Assembly: GCA_030427485.1 (NCBI GenBank)
Contig: JAUICG010000016.1
Coordinates: 56,044-120,043, forward strand
Reading direction: 5' to 3'
DNA length: 64,000 nt
Source: Gammaproteobacteria bacterium
GTDB taxonomy: Bacteria > Pseudomonadota > Gammaproteobacteria > Pseudomonadales > Halieaceae
Numbering within the stretch: position 1 is the stretch's first letter; the number at the start of each line of letters is the position of its first letter. Below the pieces are notes generated by a model that worked only from the letters and a program-made list of their open reading frames with translations, had not been told where the DNA came from and searched no databases. This document shows, piece after piece, positions 46,618 to 58,098 of the stretch. Both the position numbers and the translations under genes were made by a program.

Positions 46618-48243
46618 CTACTGTGCTCGTTGGTTCATTGATATACGGAAGCAGCTTTCACCTTTCTGGGTCAGTCGGTAGTGCAAATCCGCATTGTTGA
46701 TTTCACACAGTTCCTTGCACAAATACAGCCCCATGCCGCTGCCCTCTGTCATGGTGGTGAAAAAGGGCTCGAACAATTTTGCCTGATCGGCGGAGGACAC
46801 TCCACTGCCCGCATCAATGATGTCTACCTGGCACTGGTGGAGCGCTGAATCGAGGTCAACCTCGATGCGCGCGGTCTCCTTCCCGGTAGCCAGTTTGCTG
46901 TGACGCAGTGCGTTATCCAGTAGGTTGGCGAACACGCGCTGCAGGTTCTCCGGGTCGAATTCCACCAACAGTTCCTTGTAGCCACAATCAATGGTCACTT
47001 CCGCCGGGCGATTCAGCGCGTCGAGGTATTCCCGGACGAACTCGGTCAACCAGGGAGCCAGCAACAGGTACTGCGGTTTGGGAGGCTCGCGTCGAGAAAT
47101 TTGCATCACGCTTTCCACGATCTGGTTTACCCGCTCGCAATGGCTCTGGATGATATCCGCCATGCGCCTGTCAGAGGGCGAAAGATCCTGCGATTCCTGC
47201 AGTAGCTGCGCGGCGTGGCTGATTGCACCCAAGGGGTTTCGAATCTCGTGCGCAATGCTGGCTGTTAACCGCCCCAGTGAATTGAGCTTTAATGATTGCG
47301 CATACTGGGTGACGGGCGTGTAGTCCTCGACGAAAACCAGAGCCTCCCGGTTGGCATTGGGCTGGAGTTCACGAAAGTTGGCTATCACCGGGAGCGCACC
47401 CTCTGAGACGGTAAACGGCTTGGCCCTGTGCACGCCGGAGTTTTTCCAGTGTTCAAACTGGTAGGCGAGTTCCTGGCAGTAGTCGGCGAGTTGCCGACCC
47501 TGTTCCACCGTGACGGGTCGCTCCGGGGCGAGCAGGCCGATAGCGGCTTTGTTCATTATCCGCACCACGCCGTCGCTATTCACCAGCAGGATGCCCGTTT
47601 GCATGTGTTGCACAATTTGTTCATTGAGGCGCTGCAAGCTGTACAGGTCGCTCGCGCGATTGCGGGCCAGTTCTTCGGCCCTCCCCAGGCGGTGTGCAAT
47701 GGGTTGCACCATCAGTGATACACTGAAAACAAGCAATCCCAGAATGCCCGCCGGGAATAATGAACTGCTGTCGAGTACGTCATGCAGTATTAGCCACACA
47801 GTATCCAGCAATATCGCCATTACGCTGATGGCGGCAATCAGGGTGGCGAGCGTGCGGTTCGCGATCAGTACAGCACTGGCAGCCACTGTAATCACCAGTA
47901 GTACCGGCAAGCCGCTGATCATGCCGCCGCTGCTGTCAGACAGCAGCGTAATCGCGACAATATCAACCAGGAAGACCAGCAGCATAAGCTTCTGGCTTTG
48001 ATTCAAACGTGTGGACAGCGACCCTACGAGGGGAATACTGGTAGCCAGATAGGCCAGCGCGACCGTGGTATACAGGGCCGGATTGAGAGTGCCCACGAGT
48101 TGGCGGGTATTGGGGCTTACCAGCATAATCAGCAACACAACCGACAGCAGCGAGCGGTAGCCTACATAGACACGGAACAGCGCCAGATTCTGATGGCTGG
48201 GCGCGTGCGTCTCGGGGTTTGTGAGAATGGCTGTGCGGTTCAC
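46618..48243 (-). CDS. pilS: Sensor histidine kinase PilS
   Basis: The 541-residue kinase has about six N-terminal membrane helices, a PAS-like sensor region (residues about 200-320), HisKA with the phospho-His in SIAHEIRNPLGAISHAAQLL near 340, and an HATPase domain with NLLDNALRHS and EGSGMGLYLCKEL. PilS senses pilin levels in the membrane and phosphorylates PilR. It is divergent from nadE. Confidence 0.93.
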   Translation of the reverse strand: MNRTAILTNPETHAPSHQNLALFRVYVGYRSLLSVVLLIMLVSPNTRQLVGTLNPALYTTVALAYLATSIPLVGSLSTRLNQSQKLMLLVFLVDIVAITLLSDSSGGMISGLPVLLVITVAASAVLIANRTLATLIAAISVMAILLDTVWLILHDVLDSSSLFPAGILGLLVFSVSLMVQPIAHRLGRAEELARNRASDLYSLQRLNEQIVQHMQTGILLVNSDGVVRIMNKAAIGLLAPERPVTVEQGRQLADYCQELAYQFEHWKNSGVHRAKPFTVSEGALPVIANFRELQPNANREALVFVEDYTPVTQYAQSLKLNSLGRLTASIAHEIRNPLGAISHAAQLLQESQDLSPSDRRMADIIQSHCERVNQIVESVMQISRREPPKPQYLLLAPWLTEFVREYLDALNRPAEVTIDCGYKELLVEFDPENLQRVFANLLDNALRHSKLATGKETARIEVDLDSALHQCQVDIIDAGSGVSSADQAKLFEPFFTTMTEGSGMGLYLCKELCEINNADLHYRLTQKGESCFRISMNQRAQ

Positions 48244-48381
48244 CGTGCGCTGCCTTAGGGCTATTATGACGAGTGTGATAGCGCGCTATTGTATCAGGTA
48301 TTGATACGTTCAAGGACTGGCTATAGAGCGCACTTTTCCGGACAATGGCGCTCTGCAAGCACTGGAGCGCCTGACTGTTTC

Positions 48382-50013
48382 ATGAGCACCCTGAATATCC
48401 TGATGGCCCAGATGAATACCCATGTGGGTGATTTCGAAGGGAACACACAAAAAGTTATCGAGGCAATTGCTGAGGCTGAACGCGTACATGATTCGCCGGT
48501 GGTGGTGTGTCCTGAACTCACGCTGAGCGGTTATCCGCCAGAGGACCTGCTGCTGCGTCCCAGCATCGGTGTGCGAGTGGAGCAGTCGCTGCAGACCATT
48601 TGCGCGGCCATGACAGGGTCAGCCTACCTGGTGCTTGGATACCCGCTGCGCGTGGACGGCGCGCTGTACAATGTGGCCGGCCTGTTGCACCGTGGCCGTA
48701 TCCTGGCTCAGTACTTTAAGCAGAGCCTGCCCAACTACCAGGTATTCGACGAGAAACGGTATTTCACACCCGGCAGTGAACCCTGTGTCGTAACCATTAA
48801 CGGGGTCGCCGTGGGGCTGAGTGTCTGTGAGGATATCTGGGAGCGCGCGCCCGCGGCCCAGGCCGCTGCTGCAGGTGCTCGCTTGTTGCTCAATATCAAT
48901 TCTTCGCCGTATCACCAGGGCAAGCGTCTGGAGCGTTGGGAAGCAGTGGCAGCCCGTGCGCGGGAAGCGGATATTCCTGTTGTCTATGTCAATCAGGTGG
49001 GAGGGCAGGACGAACTGGTGTTCGATGGCGGTTCATTCGCGGTGGCTGCCGATGGTGCGATAGCCGCGGCTGCGCCCAGCTTCGAGGAAGGCGCATATTG
49101 GCTGCAACTGGATTTTGTCGCACAACCCGTGAGCATTGTGGGGCCCACTCCCGTACTGCCGCCGCAGGAACTCCCTTCCATCTGGCAGGCTTTGGTGTTG
49201 GGTGTTCGCGACTATGTGAACAAGAACCGTTTTCGGGGTGTGGTGTTGGGCTTGTCGGGGGGCGTCGATTCTGCGCTGACGCTGGCCATTGCCGTGGAAG
49301 CCCTGGGGCCGGAACGTGTGGAAGCCGTAATGATGCCGTTTCGCTATACCTCGCAGATGAGCATCGAGGATGCGGCCGAGCAGGCCCGTCTGCTGGGAGT
49401 GACACACAAAGTAATTTCGATAGAGCCCATCTACGAGGCGTTTATGGCAAGCCTGCGGGATGAATTTTCCGGCACCCGCCGCGATACCACCGAGGAGAAC
49501 CTGCAGGCACGCTGTCGCGGAGTGCTATTGATGTCTATATCCAACAAAAAGGGCTATCTGGTGTTGACCACGGGCAACAAGAGTGAGATGGCGGTCGGCT
49601 ACTCCACCCTCTACGGCGACATGGCCGGCGGATTCGATGTGCTCAAGGACGTTCCCAAAACGCAGGTGTTCGACCTGTGCCGATACCGCAATACCCTGGG
49701 GCCCTGTATTCCGCAGCGGGTGATCGATCGCCCGCCTTCGGCGGAACTGGCGCCCGACCAGAAAGACGAGGACAGTTTACCCCCCTACGATGTGCTGGAT
49801 CGTATACTCGCCCTCTATGTCGAGCAGGACTACAGCGCAGAGGCGATCATTGCCACGGGTATGGATCGCGAACAGGTGCTAAAAGTGCTGCGCCTTGTTG
49901 ATATCAACGAGTATAAACGCAGACAGGCGCCGATCGGCGTGCGCATTACCCGCCGCGGTTTTGGCCGCGACAGGCGCTATCCCATCACCTCGGGCTGGCG
50001 CCCGGGGCACTAG
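48382..50013 (+). CDS. nadE: Glutamine-dependent NAD+ synthetase
   Basis: I use the ATG at 48382 (MSTLNILMAQMNTHVGD), giving 543 residues; upstream codons are unlike the family. The N-terminal nitrilase-type glutaminase domain shows CPELTLSGYPPEDLL, FKQSLPNYQVFDEKRYF and VCEDIWERA with the catalytic Cys. The C-terminal synthetase has the ATP motif SGGVDSALTLAIA. The enzyme amidates nicotinate adenine dinucleotide with glutamine as donor. Confidence 0.96.
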   Translation: MSTLNILMAQMNTHVGDFEGNTQKVIEAIAEAERVHDSPVVVCPELTLSGYPPEDLLLRPSIGVRVEQSLQTICAAMTGSAYLVLGYPLRVDGALYNVAGLLHRGRILAQYFKQSLPNYQVFDEKRYFTPGSEPCVVTINGVAVGLSVCEDIWERAPAAQAAAAGARLLLNINSSPYHQGKRLERWEAVAARAREADIPVVYVNQVGGQDELVFDGGSFAVAADGAIAAAAPSFEEGAYWLQLDFVAQPVSIVGPTPVLPPQELPSIWQALVLGVRDYVNKNRFRGVVLGLSGGVDSALTLAIAVEALGPERVEAVMMPFRYTSQMSIEDAAEQARLLGVTHKVISIEPIYEAFMASLRDEFSGTRRDTTEENLQARCRGVLLMSISNKKGYLVLTTGNKSEMAVGYSTLYGDMAGGFDVLKDVPKTQVFDLCRYRNTLGPCIPQRVIDRPPSAELAPDQKDEDSLPPYDVLDRILALYVEQDYSAEAIIATGMDREQVLKVLRLVDINEYKRRQAPIGVRITRRGFGRDRRYPITSGWRPGH

Positions 50014-50035
50014 CGGGCTCGGTATCGGCCTGCGC

Positions 50036-50905
50036 TCACACTTCAGGTCGATGGTCGAATTGCGGCGGCGACGGTGGATCAAACAGCCCGAAGGACAGCT
50101 TGTTGATCCAGGAGTTCTGTTCCCCATCCATTGTATAGTTGCTGACGAACCGGCCGTTCTTATCGATGGCCGGGTAGTTGGGGTAATTGGTTGCCAGTAC
50201 CGTGATGGATTCCTGGGCCAGATCTTTCATGCCCAGGAAAAGATACCCCTGCGCCATGATAGCCAGTCCGTCGGCCACTGAGGGGGTGCGCTGGAAATTC
50301 TCCACGACAAACCGTCCCCTGTTGACTGCGGCCAGGTAGGCGCCTCTGCGAAGATAATAGTTGCCCACCATGATCTCGTGGCGGGCCAGCAGGTTACGCA
50401 GCGCCAGCATGCGGGCTTCGGCATCCGCAGCGTAGGGGCTATTGGGGAATCGGGACACCAACTGCGCAAATTCGCCGAAGGCCTCCTTGGCCTGCGAGGT
50501 ATCGCGCTGGGTCTGGTCAGTGGGCATGAAACGGGCGAAGATATCTTCATTGGCGGTATACGCGGCCAGCCCCTTCATGTAGTAGGCGTAATCCACATTG
50601 GGGTGCTGGGGGTGCAGCCGGATAAACCGGTCCGCCGCTTCCACGGCTGCCTCGTGCTCATAGGCGTTGTAGTGCGCATAGATCAGTTCGAGTTGGGCCT
50701 GCTCGGCGTACTTGCCGAACGGGTAGCGGGATTCCAGTAACTCCAGGCTTTTCACTGCCAGGTCGTAATTGTCTCCGCGCAGGTAGCGCTGGGCGTCTTC
50801 GTAGATTTGCTGCTCGCCGGCATCCGCGGCAATGTCCGGCAACTCCTCGTTGCTGGAGCAGCCGAAGAGGGTGAGGCTGAATAGAACGATCACAATGTAT
50901 TTCAT
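50036..50905 (-). CDS. bamD: Outer membrane assembly lipoprotein BamD
   Basis: The 289-residue protein has a lipoprotein signal peptide with lipobox LFGC (Cys16) and TPR-like repeats ([44 protein letters not shown]). It is an essential part of the BAM complex that folds outer membrane beta-barrels. The next gene, rluD, is divergent, the common arrangement. Length is somewhat longer than E. coli BamD, with an extra C-terminal tail. Confidence 0.94.
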   Translation of the reverse strand: MKYIVIVLFSLTLFGCSSNEELPDIAADAGEQQIYEDAQRYLRGDNYDLAVKSLELLESRYPFGKYAEQAQLELIYAHYNAYEHEAAVEAADRFIRLHPQHPNVDYAYYMKGLAAYTANEDIFARFMPTDQTQRDTSQAKEAFGEFAQLVSRFPNSPYAADAEARMLALRNLLARHEIMVGNYYLRRGAYLAAVNRGRFVVENFQRTPSVADGLAIMAQGYLFLGMKDLAQESITVLATNYPNYPAIDKNGRFVSNYTMDGEQNSWINKLSFGLFDPPSPPQFDHRPEV

Positions 50906-51011
50906 GCTTCCACCTGATGGCTCGCGCCAGCGTGCTAAAATCCCACCCAGCGCGGGTGCTGGTGCTGGGGTATTTAACCACAGGCTGGCTGGCGCATAAA
51001 CAGGAATTGTG

Positions 51012-51992
51012 ATGATTGAGAAAGTGGAGCTTCAGGCCAGTGTGCCGCAGGAGATGCACGGCAGCCGATTGGATCAGGTCGCTGCCCGATTGTTTCCCCA
51101 GTATTCCCGCTCCCGCCTGCAGGAGTGGATCAAGGCGGGAGCCGTGTCTGTGGACGGAAAACAGTGCCGCCCGCGCGACAAGGTACTCGAGGGCGCCAGC
51201 GTCCAGATTGACGCCCTGCTGGATGCGGAAGTCGCGTGGCAGGGCGAGAATATCGACCTGGAGATGGTTTACGAAGATGAGGCCATCCTCGTGATCAACA
51301 AGCCCGCGGGTCTGGTCGTGCATCCGGCGGTTGGCCATGCCGGGGGTACGCTGGTAAATGCACTGCTGGCCCACGCCCCCGAGTTGTCGCGCTTACCGCG
51401 AGCGGGCATCGTCCATCGACTGGACATGGATACCTCGGGTTTACTGGTTGTGGCCAGAACCCTGCCGGCGCATCACCACCTCGTCGAGCAACTCCAGCAG
51501 CGTACGGTTAAACGGGAGTACTGCGCACTGGTTATCGGCGCGATGACGGGCGGCGGTACGGTGGACGCAGCCATGGGTCGGCATCCCCGACAGCGCAAAA
51601 AGATGGCGGTCACCGCGATCGGTGGCAAGCCGGCGATCACGCACTATCGCCTGGCCCAGCGCTTTGGTCACCACACCCGTATCACGGTCAATCTGGAAAC
51701 CGGTCGTACTCACCAGATCAGAGTGCATATGGCCCATCGGCACTACCCGCTGATCGGTGATCGCCTGTACGGTGGGCGCCCGCGTATCCCCAGGGGGGCG
51801 TCAGACCTGCTGGTGCGGACCCTGCGTGACTTCTCGCGCCAGGCGTTACACGCTCGCTCGCTGGGATTCATCCACCCCCTGAGCGAGGAACCCGTGCAGT
51901 TTGAATGCCCGCTGCCGGACGATATTTCGCATCTGATTGCTGTACTGGAGGCGGAAGATCCTCCGCTTGCCAATGACACGGCGCTTTATTGA
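51012..51992 (+). CDS. rluD: 23S rRNA pseudouridine synthase RluD
   Basis: Starting from the ATG at 51012, six bases after CAGGA, the protein has 326 residues. An S4 RNA-binding domain is at the N-terminus ([20 protein letters not shown]), and the catalytic [19 protein letters not shown] carries the active-site Asp. RluD modifies three uridines in helix 69 of 23S rRNA. It overlaps pgeF by 20 bases and is divergent from bamD. Confidence 0.94.
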   Translation: MIEKVELQASVPQEMHGSRLDQVAARLFPQYSRSRLQEWIKAGAVSVDGKQCRPRDKVLEGASVQIDALLDAEVAWQGENIDLEMVYEDEAILVINKPAGLVVHPAVGHAGGTLVNALLAHAPELSRLPRAGIVHRLDMDTSGLLVVARTLPAHHHLVEQLQQRTVKREYCALVIGAMTGGGTVDAAMGRHPRQRKKMAVTAIGGKPAITHYRLAQRFGHHTRITVNLETGRTHQIRVHMAHRHYPLIGDRLYGGRPRIPRGASDLLVRTLRDFSRQALHARSLGFIHPLSEEPVQFECPLPDDISHLIAVLEAEDPPLANDTALY

Positions 51993-52728
51993 ACCCGGAT
52001 GGCCCGCGCCCCGGAACGTGCGCGCCCTGTCCACGCTGCGATGGGGCGGTTGCAGCAAGCCGCCTTTCGAGAGTTTCAACCTCGGTTGTCATGTCGGTGA
52101 TGACGCGGACGCGGTGGCGGCAAACCGTGCGCAACTGGCCATCGCGTTGCCTGGGAGTGCCCCGGTCCCCTGGCTGTCCCAGGTACATGGGGCCGCGGTG
52201 GTTGAAGCCGGGCAGGGCGGTCCGCTTGCGGCCGCGGACGCCCAGTGGAGTCGCACACCCGGCATTGTATGCGCGGTATTGACCGCGGACTGTTTGCCAG
52301 TGCTGTTGTGTTCCGTCGATGGAGATGTGGTAGCCGCCGCGCATGCGGGCTGGCGCGGCCTGATGGCGGGAGTTCTGGAGAATACAGTAGCGGCGATGGG
52401 GGTCCGCCCGGAGCGGCTGCTGGCGTGGCTGGGCCCCGCCATCGGGCCGGCGGCATTTGAGGTCGGCGCGGAGGTGAGGGACGGATTTCTGTCATCGGCC
52501 CGTCCCGACGAGGTTTCCGCCATCACCGATTGCTTTGTTCCGGTTGCCGGGCGTCCCGGCCACTACCTCGCCGACCTGTATGCGCTGGCTCGTGTACGCC
52601 TGGAAAGATCGGGCGTTTCAAGTGTATACGGTGGCGGGTACTGCACTTTCAGCGACAGCGAGCGGTTCTTTTCCTATCGGCGGGATGGCCAGACCGGCCG
52701 TATGGCCAGCCTTATCCTGTTGCACTAA
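51973..52728 (+). CDS. pgeF: Peptidoglycan editing factor PgeF (laccase-domain/YfiH family)
   Basis: The start at 51973 overlaps rluD and gives 251 residues. The family's zinc/metal residues are visible in WLSQVHGAAVVE, TADCLPVLLCS and AAAHAGWRGLMAG (Cys and His). YfiH was once called a polyphenol oxidase; the E. coli protein is described as hydrolysing mis-made UDP-MurNAc-L-Ser. The rluD-pgeF-clpB order is conserved. Confidence 0.93.
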   Translation: MTRRFIEPGWPAPRNVRALSTLRWGGCSKPPFESFNLGCHVGDDADAVAANRAQLAIALPGSAPVPWLSQVHGAAVVEAGQGGPLAAADAQWSRTPGIVCAVLTADCLPVLLCSVDGDVVAAAHAGWRGLMAGVLENTVAAMGVRPERLLAWLGPAIGPAAFEVGAEVRDGFLSSARPDEVSAITDCFVPVAGRPGHYLADLYALARVRLERSGVSSVYGGGYCTFSDSERFFSYRRDGQTGRMASLILLH

Positions 52729-52753
52729 TTCTTCCTTGCAGGCAATTACCCTG

Positions 52754-52782
52754 CTTGAAATAGGGTAATTTGCCCCCATTAT
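52754..52782 (+). promoter_or_regulatory. Sigma32 heat-shock promoter of clpB
   Basis: CTTGAAA (52754-52760), 13 bases, then CCCCAT (52774-52779) is an excellent sigma32 match. It begins 26 bases after the pgeF stop and about 60 bases ahead of the clpB ATG. Confidence 0.88.
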
Positions 52783-52838
52783 TGATGGCAATGAACACAA
52801 TGTGCCCCGCCGGGGGTAACCCGTGAGGAGATTTTTGA

Positions 52839-55415
52839 ATGAGAATGGATAAGTTAACCAACCAGTTGCAGACAGCGCTGGCCGATGCCCAGTCCCTGGC
52901 ACTGGGAAAAGACCACAATTTTATCGAGCCCGTACATTTATTGAGCGCCCTGCTCGAGCAGCGCGGCGGCGCCTGCAAGCCGTTGCTGCAAAAGGCGGGA
53001 GCGGACGTATCAGCCCTGACGGCGAGCACCCGGGCCGCGGTCGACGCGCTGCCGACGGTGTCCGGTACTGCCGGGGATGTCCATATGTCGAACGACCTCG
53101 GCCGTATACTCAATGTTACTGACAAGCTCGCGCAACAGGGCGGTGACACCTATATCTCCAGCGAGCTGGTGCTGCTGGCGATGCTGGAAAGCAAAAACGC
53201 CGTTGGTGAGTTGATGAAAACCGCCGGCGTGCGGCCGCTGGACCTGAAAGCCGCGATCGACGCGATGCGCGGCGGCGAGGCGGTGGACAATCCGGAGGCC
53301 GAGGAATCCCGGCAGGCACTGGACAAATACACGATAGACCTCACTGAGCGGGCGGAGCAGGGCAAACTGGACCCTGTCATCGGGCGCGATGACGAGATCC
53401 GTCGAACCATACAGGTGCTGCAACGCCGCACCAAGAACAATCCGGTGTTGATCGGCGAGCCCGGTGTGGGCAAGACGGCCATTATCGAGGGGCTCGCGCA
53501 GCGTGTCGTGAACGGTGAAGTGCCTGAAAGCATGCGCGACAAACGCGTGCTGTCGCTCGACCTTGGCGCACTGTTGGCCGGTGCCAAATTTCGTGGCGAC
53601 TTCGAAGAGCGCCTCAAAGCGGTACTCAAGGAGCTCTCCAAGCAGGAGGGCCGTATCATCCTGTTCATTGACGAACTCCATACCATGGTCGGCGCCGGTA
53701 AGGCCGAGGGCTCCATGGATGCCGGTAACATGCTCAAGCCCGCGCTGGCTCGCGGGGAGTTGCATTGTGTCGGTGCCACTACGCTGAACGAATACCGCCA
53801 GTACGTGGAGAAGGATGCCGCCCTGGAACGGCGTTTCCAGAAAGTGCTGGTCGATGAACCCAATGAGGAGGACACCATAGCCATCCTGCGCGGCCTGAAA
53901 GAGCGCTACGAGGTGCACCACGGTGTGGATATCACGGATAGCGCGATCATCGCCGCGGCACGGCTGTCCCAGCGCTATATCACTGACCGGCAACTGCCCG
54001 ACAAGGCGATCGACCTCGTCGACGAGGCAGCCAGCCGTATCCGTATGGAGATCGATTCCAAGCCCGAGGCCATGGACAAACTCGAACGGCGGCTCATACA
54101 GCTGAAGATTGAACGGGAGGCTGTCAAAAAAGACAGCGACCCCGCGGCGAAAAAGCAGGTGGAAAGACTGAATGAAGAAATCGACAAGGTCGAACGCGAG
54201 TTTTCGGACCTGGAGGAAATCTGGAAGGGTGAAAAGGCGTCCGTGCAGGGTGCCGCCCATATCAAGAGTGACCTGGAGCAGGTAAAGCTGGACCTGGAAG
54301 CGGCCCGGCGCGCCGGTGATCTCACGCGCATGTCGGAACTCCAGTACGGTCGTATCCCAGAATTGGAAAAGCAATTGGCGGCGGCACAGGAATCGGAGGC
54401 TGCCGATACCGTCTTGTTGCGCAACAAGGTCACAGACGAGGAAATTGCCGAGGTTGTTTCACGCTGGACCGGCATACCGGTCGCGAAGATGATGGAGGGT
54501 GACCGCGAGAAGCTGTTGCGCATGGAGGATGCGCTGCGTGAAAGAGTGGTGGGTCAGGACGAGGCGATCACCGCGGTATCGAACGCGGTGCGTCGTTCGC
54601 GCGCCGGCCTGTCGGACCCCCGGCGCCCCAATGGTTCCTTTCTGTTCCTGGGGCCAACCGGTGTCGGTAAAACCGAGCTGTGCAAGGCGCTGGCTGAGTT
54701 CATGTTCGACAGCGACGATGCGATGGTGCGGGTAGATATGTCCGAATTCATGGAAAAGCACTCGGTGGCGCGACTGATCGGGGCGCCGCCCGGCTATGTA
54801 GGCTATGAAGAGGGCGGCTACCTGACTGAAGCCGTGCGTCGCCGGCCCTACTCCCTGCTGCTGCTGGATGAAGTGGAAAAAGCGCATCCCGATGTGTTCA
54901 ACATCCTGTTGCAGGTGCTGGAGGACGGCCGGTTGACGGACGGCCAGGGCCGGACAGTGGATTTTCGCAACACGGTAGTCGTTATGACATCCAATCTCGG
55001 ATCGCACCTGATCCAGGAAATGGCGGCCAATGACGACTACGATGCAATGAAGGCGGCCGTTATGGAAGTGGTCGGCACGCATTTTCGTCCCGAGTTCATC
55101 AACCGGATCGACGAGTCAGTGGTGTTCCACCCCCTGCGTGAGGAACAGATTCGCGGTATTGCTGCGATCCAGTTGCGCGATCTGCAGGACCGACTGGCGG
55201 CACGGGAGCTGGAGTTGCAAATCAGCGAGGCCTTCATGGATCGGCTGGTGTCCGCGGGATTCGACCCGGTGTACGGTGCACGGCCGCTCAAGCGGGCGAT
55301 TCAGCGCGAGCTTGAAAACCCGTTGGCGCAGCGCCTGCTGGCTGGTGATTTTCAGCCCGGCACCGTAATACTGGCGGAGATACAGGGTGGGGATACGGTG
55401 TTCAGCGTAAGCTAG
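52839..55415 (+). CDS. clpB: ATP-dependent disaggregase ClpB
   Basis: The 858-residue Hsp100 chaperone rescues aggregated proteins together with DnaK. It has the N-terminal Clp repeats, a first AAA+ module with Walker [11 protein letters not shown] (near 204), the long coiled middle domain (about 405-525) that distinguishes ClpB from ClpA/ClpC, and a second module with [10 protein letters not shown] (near 606). The ATG follows GAGGAG. The upstream sigma32 promoter gives heat induction. Its stop overlaps the convergent DUF4124 gene by four bases. Confidence 0.98.
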   Translation: MRMDKLTNQLQTALADAQSLALGKDHNFIEPVHLLSALLEQRGGACKPLLQKAGADVSALTASTRAAVDALPTVSGTAGDVHMSNDLGRILNVTDKLAQQGGDTYISSELVLLAMLESKNAVGELMKTAGVRPLDLKAAIDAMRGGEAVDNPEAEESRQALDKYTIDLTERAEQGKLDPVIGRDDEIRRTIQVLQRRTKNNPVLIGEPGVGKTAIIEGLAQRVVNGEVPESMRDKRVLSLDLGALLAGAKFRGDFEERLKAVLKELSKQEGRIILFIDELHTMVGAGKAEGSMDAGNMLKPALARGELHCVGATTLNEYRQYVEKDAALERRFQKVLVDEPNEEDTIAILRGLKERYEVHHGVDITDSAIIAAARLSQRYITDRQLPDKAIDLVDEAASRIRMEIDSKPEAMDKLERRLIQLKIEREAVKKDSDPAAKKQVERLNEEIDKVEREFSDLEEIWKGEKASVQGAAHIKSDLEQVKLDLEAARRAGDLTRMSELQYGRIPELEKQLAAAQESEAADTVLLRNKVTDEEIAEVVSRWTGIPVAKMMEGDREKLLRMEDALRERVVGQDEAITAVSNAVRRSRAGLSDPRRPNGSFLFLGPTGVGKTELCKALAEFMFDSDDAMVRVDMSEFMEKHSVARLIGAPPGYVGYEEGGYLTEAVRRRPYSLLLLDEVEKAHPDVFNILLQVLEDGRLTDGQGRTVDFRNTVVVMTSNLGSHLIQEMAANDDYDAMKAAVMEVVGTHFRPEFINRIDESVVFHPLREEQIRGIAAIQLRDLQDRLAARELELQISEAFMDRLVSAGFDPVYGARPLKRAIQRELENPLAQRLLAGDFQPGTVILAEIQGGDTVFSVS

Positions 55416-55867
55416 TCGCAATTGACTTTGATTGAGTCCAGCGCCTTCTGGCGCTGGACAGCTCGCTCTTCCTCCGTGAGGAAGTACACCTCGCCCTGTT
55501 CATTACGCATTTGAATCCTGACTTTGAGGTCAAGCGTTTCGAGGTTCTCTCGAGCTCGTTGACAGTATTCCGGGTTCTTTTCGATCTTTGGTGTACTGGT
55601 ATCCACCGGCTCGAACTTGTTGGAGGCAGTCGGTTTGACCTCCAGGGGCACCGCGCCCTCTTCCGCATCAACCGGTCGTACCATACTGGAACTTGTGGAT
55701 ATGACCTCGTAATCAACGCCTTTGGGAGGCGGGCGGTCGCTGTTGACCGGATTCCCACGGTCGTCCAGCCAGCGGTAGACAACTTGCCCGGCAACGGCAT
55801 GAGAGCCCGCAAGTATCGGTGCTGCGATGGTCAGAAGCAGTGCAACAGTGGTTATAGCGCGCTTCAA
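55412..55867 (-). CDS. DUF4124 domain-containing secreted protein
   Basis: The 151-residue protein has a signal peptide ending near AVAG and then [28 protein letters not shown], the DUF4124 pattern. A C-terminal charged helix ([37 protein letters not shown]) follows. Its start is TTG at 55867 with GAGGAG upstream. Function is unknown; DUF4124 proteins are common short periplasmic or envelope proteins of Gammaproteobacteria. It is convergent with clpB. Confidence 0.85.
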   Translation of the reverse strand: MKRAITTVALLLTIAAPILAGSHAVAGQVVYRWLDDRGNPVNSDRPPPKGVDYEVISTSSSMVRPVDAEEGAVPLEVKPTASNKFEPVDTSTPKIEKNPEYCQRARENLETLDLKVRIQMRNEQGEVYFLTEEERAVQRQKALDSIKVNCD

Positions 55868-56351
55868 AACAGTGTCTCCTCAATCAACTCCCACTGCCGC
55901 AAAAATACCGCACATGCCTGCAGGAGGCAATGTGACTAATGCCCCATTGCGCCCCTCCCGTAGCAATGTGAGGTTGACTTTGACACCCCTCAGACGCAAC
56001 AATACGCGCGTCTTGCATATGGCAACGGCTAACGTCGAGTACCCTCGGCCTCTGGTCTACTTCATCAATGCGATTATTTGATGCGGCTGTATGTAAGTCC
56101 CGTATTCAATCTGTGCCGTACGGGCCGGATTGAGGGCCAGACACTGCGCTACCCCGCAGGGCGACCGATACACAGGCAGTTCGTGATCGTATTCCCAGTC
56201 GGGGATCGTCCGGGCGGTGTATTGAGCTTTATTGGGGGTGGTGTGGCTTTTCGAATGCCTGTCCAGGCATATCTGCAGCGACATCCACACATGACTTTGG
56301 AATGTTCCGGCGAGGGCTACGCGTCGGACGTTTTGCGAGTGGAGAAATATT
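55868..56351. other. 484-bp intergenic region upstream of ilvI
   Basis: No convincing gene is seen; short frames on both strands lack a ribosome site and protein-like composition. It should hold the ilvIH promoter. I find no leader peptide rich in Ile, Leu or Val codons nor a terminator hairpin that would indicate attenuation. A 7-bp inverted repeat lies at 56255-56270. Confidence 0.5.
56255..56270. repeat. Inverted repeat upstream of ilvI
   Basis: ATGCCTG-TC-CAGGCAT is a perfect 7-bp dyad about 80 bases ahead of ilvI. The two-base spacing is too short for a stable hairpin, so a protein-binding site is more likely than a terminator. Confidence 0.4.
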
Positions 56352-58097
56352 GTGGAGTTGTTATCTGGCGGTGAAATGATCGCCCGCGCACTGGAAGACG
56401 AAGGTGTTGAGTATATCTTCGGTTATCCCGGAGGCGCGGTGTTGCATATTTACGATGCACTGTTCAAGGACTGCAAGGTGCCCCATGTACTGGTGCGCCA
56501 CGAACAGGCGGCTACTCATGCGGCTGACGGTTATGCCCGTGCGACTGGCAAACCGGGTGTCGTCCTGGTGACATCTGGCCCCGGCGCGACCAATGCGGTA
56601 ACCGGGATAGCCACGGCCTACATGGATTCGATCCCGATGGTGGTGCTGTCCGGCCAGGTGCAGAGCCACCTGATCGGTGAGGATGCTTTCCAGGAAACGG
56701 ATATGATCGGGATTTCGCGGCCCATCGTAAAACACAGTTTCATGGTCAAGCGTTCCGAAGATCTTCCGCTCATTATCAAGAAAGCGTTTCATATCGCCTC
56801 CAGTGGTCGTCCCGGTCCGGTGGTGATCGATATCCCCAAGGATGTTACGCGGCCGGATGAAACGTACGAGTATCGCTATCCGAAGTCGGTCAAGATGCGC
56901 TCCTACTCACCGGCGCAGCGCGGGCATACCGGGCAGATCAAGAAGGCCGCCAAACTGCTGCTCGCGGCCAAGCGTCCTGTTATTTACTCCGGCGGCGGAG
57001 TGATACTCGGCGAGGCAAGCGAACTGTTGACACAGTTGGCGCGCAAACTGAATTACCCGGTAACCAATACCCTGATGGGTCTTGGCGGGTACCCGGGCAG
57101 CGACCGCCAGTTCCTGGGCATGCTGGGAATGCATGGGTTCTATGAAGCCAACATGGCGATGCACCACAGCGATTGTATTCTGGCTGTTGGAGCGCGCTTT
57201 GATGATCGCGTGACCAATACCGTATCCAAGTTCTGTCCCAGTGCCAAGGTAATCCATATCGATGTTGACCCGGCGTCCATTTCCAAAACAGTGATCGCCG
57301 ATATCCCGATCGTAGGTCCGGTTCAGTCCGTGTTGACTGAGCTGCTGTCACAGATCGATCTACTTACTGAGAAAGATGCCGGTGTTCCGGATCAGGCTGC
57401 GCTGAAACGCTGGTGGGACCAGATCGATGAATGGCGGGATGCGCACGGGCTGTTCACGGGCCGGCGCTACGCCGAGAGTGACATGATCATGCCGCAGCAG
57501 GTGATCGAGAGCCTCTACCGGGTCACCGGGGGTGATGCCTATGTTACCTCGGATGTTGGGCAGCACCAGATGTTCGCGGCCCAGTACTACCGGTTTGACA
57601 AGCCGCGACGCTGGATTAATTCAGGGGGCCTCGGGACCATGGGCTTTGGCCTGCCCGCCGCGATCGGTGTCAAACTGGCTTTCCCGGACCAGGAGGTTGC
57701 CTGTGTGACGGGAGAGGGAAGTATCCAGATGAATATCCAGGAACTGTCCACATGCACACAATATAACACCCCGGTGAAGATCATAAATTTGCGCAACAAT
57801 TACCTCGGCATGGTGAAGCAGTGGCAGGATATGCAGTACGAGGGCCGTTATGCGATGAGTACCTACGAGGATTCTCTGCCCGACTTCATCAAGCTGGTGG
57901 AGGCCTACGGCCATGTCGGCATTCAGGTGAAGAAGCTGGCTGACCTCGATGGCGCGATGGAGAATGCGTTTGCGATGAAAGACAGGTTGGTCTTCCTGGA
58001 TATCTTTATCGATCCGATGGAACACGTGTATCCGATGCATATTGCACCCAACGGGTCTATGAAGGATATGTGGCTCAGCAAGAACGAGAGGACCTGA
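56352..58097 (+). CDS. ilvI: Acetolactate synthase large subunit
   Basis: The 581-residue thiamine diphosphate enzyme makes acetolactate or acetohydroxybutyrate, the first common step to valine, leucine and isoleucine. The start is GTG, seven bases after GGAG. Landmarks are [18 protein letters not shown] with the catalytic Glu next in [19 protein letters not shown], and the ThDP motif [19 protein letters not shown] with later [11 protein letters not shown]. It lies directly ahead of the regulatory subunit ilvH. The naming ilvI rather than ilvB or ilvG rests on the ilvH-like partner. Confidence 0.96.
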   Translation: MELLSGGEMIARALEDEGVEYIFGYPGGAVLHIYDALFKDCKVPHVLVRHEQAATHAADGYARATGKPGVVLVTSGPGATNAVTGIATAYMDSIPMVVLSGQVQSHLIGEDAFQETDMIGISRPIVKHSFMVKRSEDLPLIIKKAFHIASSGRPGPVVIDIPKDVTRPDETYEYRYPKSVKMRSYSPAQRGHTGQIKKAAKLLLAAKRPVIYSGGGVILGEASELLTQLARKLNYPVTNTLMGLGGYPGSDRQFLGMLGMHGFYEANMAMHHSDCILAVGARFDDRVTNTVSKFCPSAKVIHIDVDPASISKTVIADIPIVGPVQSVLTELLSQIDLLTEKDAGVPDQAALKRWWDQIDEWRDAHGLFTGRRYAESDMIMPQQVIESLYRVTGGDAYVTSDVGQHQMFAAQYYRFDKPRRWINSGGLGTMGFGLPAAIGVKLAFPDQEVACVTGEGSIQMNIQELSTCTQYNTPVKIINLRNNYLGMVKQWQDMQYEGRYAMSTYEDSLPDFIKLVEAYGHVGIQVKKLADLDGAMENAFAMKDRLVFLDIFIDPMEHVYPMHIAPNGSMKDMWLSKNERT

Positions 58098-58098
58098 C

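Noticed and set aside
55868..56351. ilv attenuator with leader peptide
   Set aside because: No short frame rich in branched-chain codons followed by a terminator hairpin was found.
56078..56374. 98-codon frame overlapping the ilvI start
   Set aside because: It has no clear ribosome site or family match and overlaps the ilvI start region out of frame.
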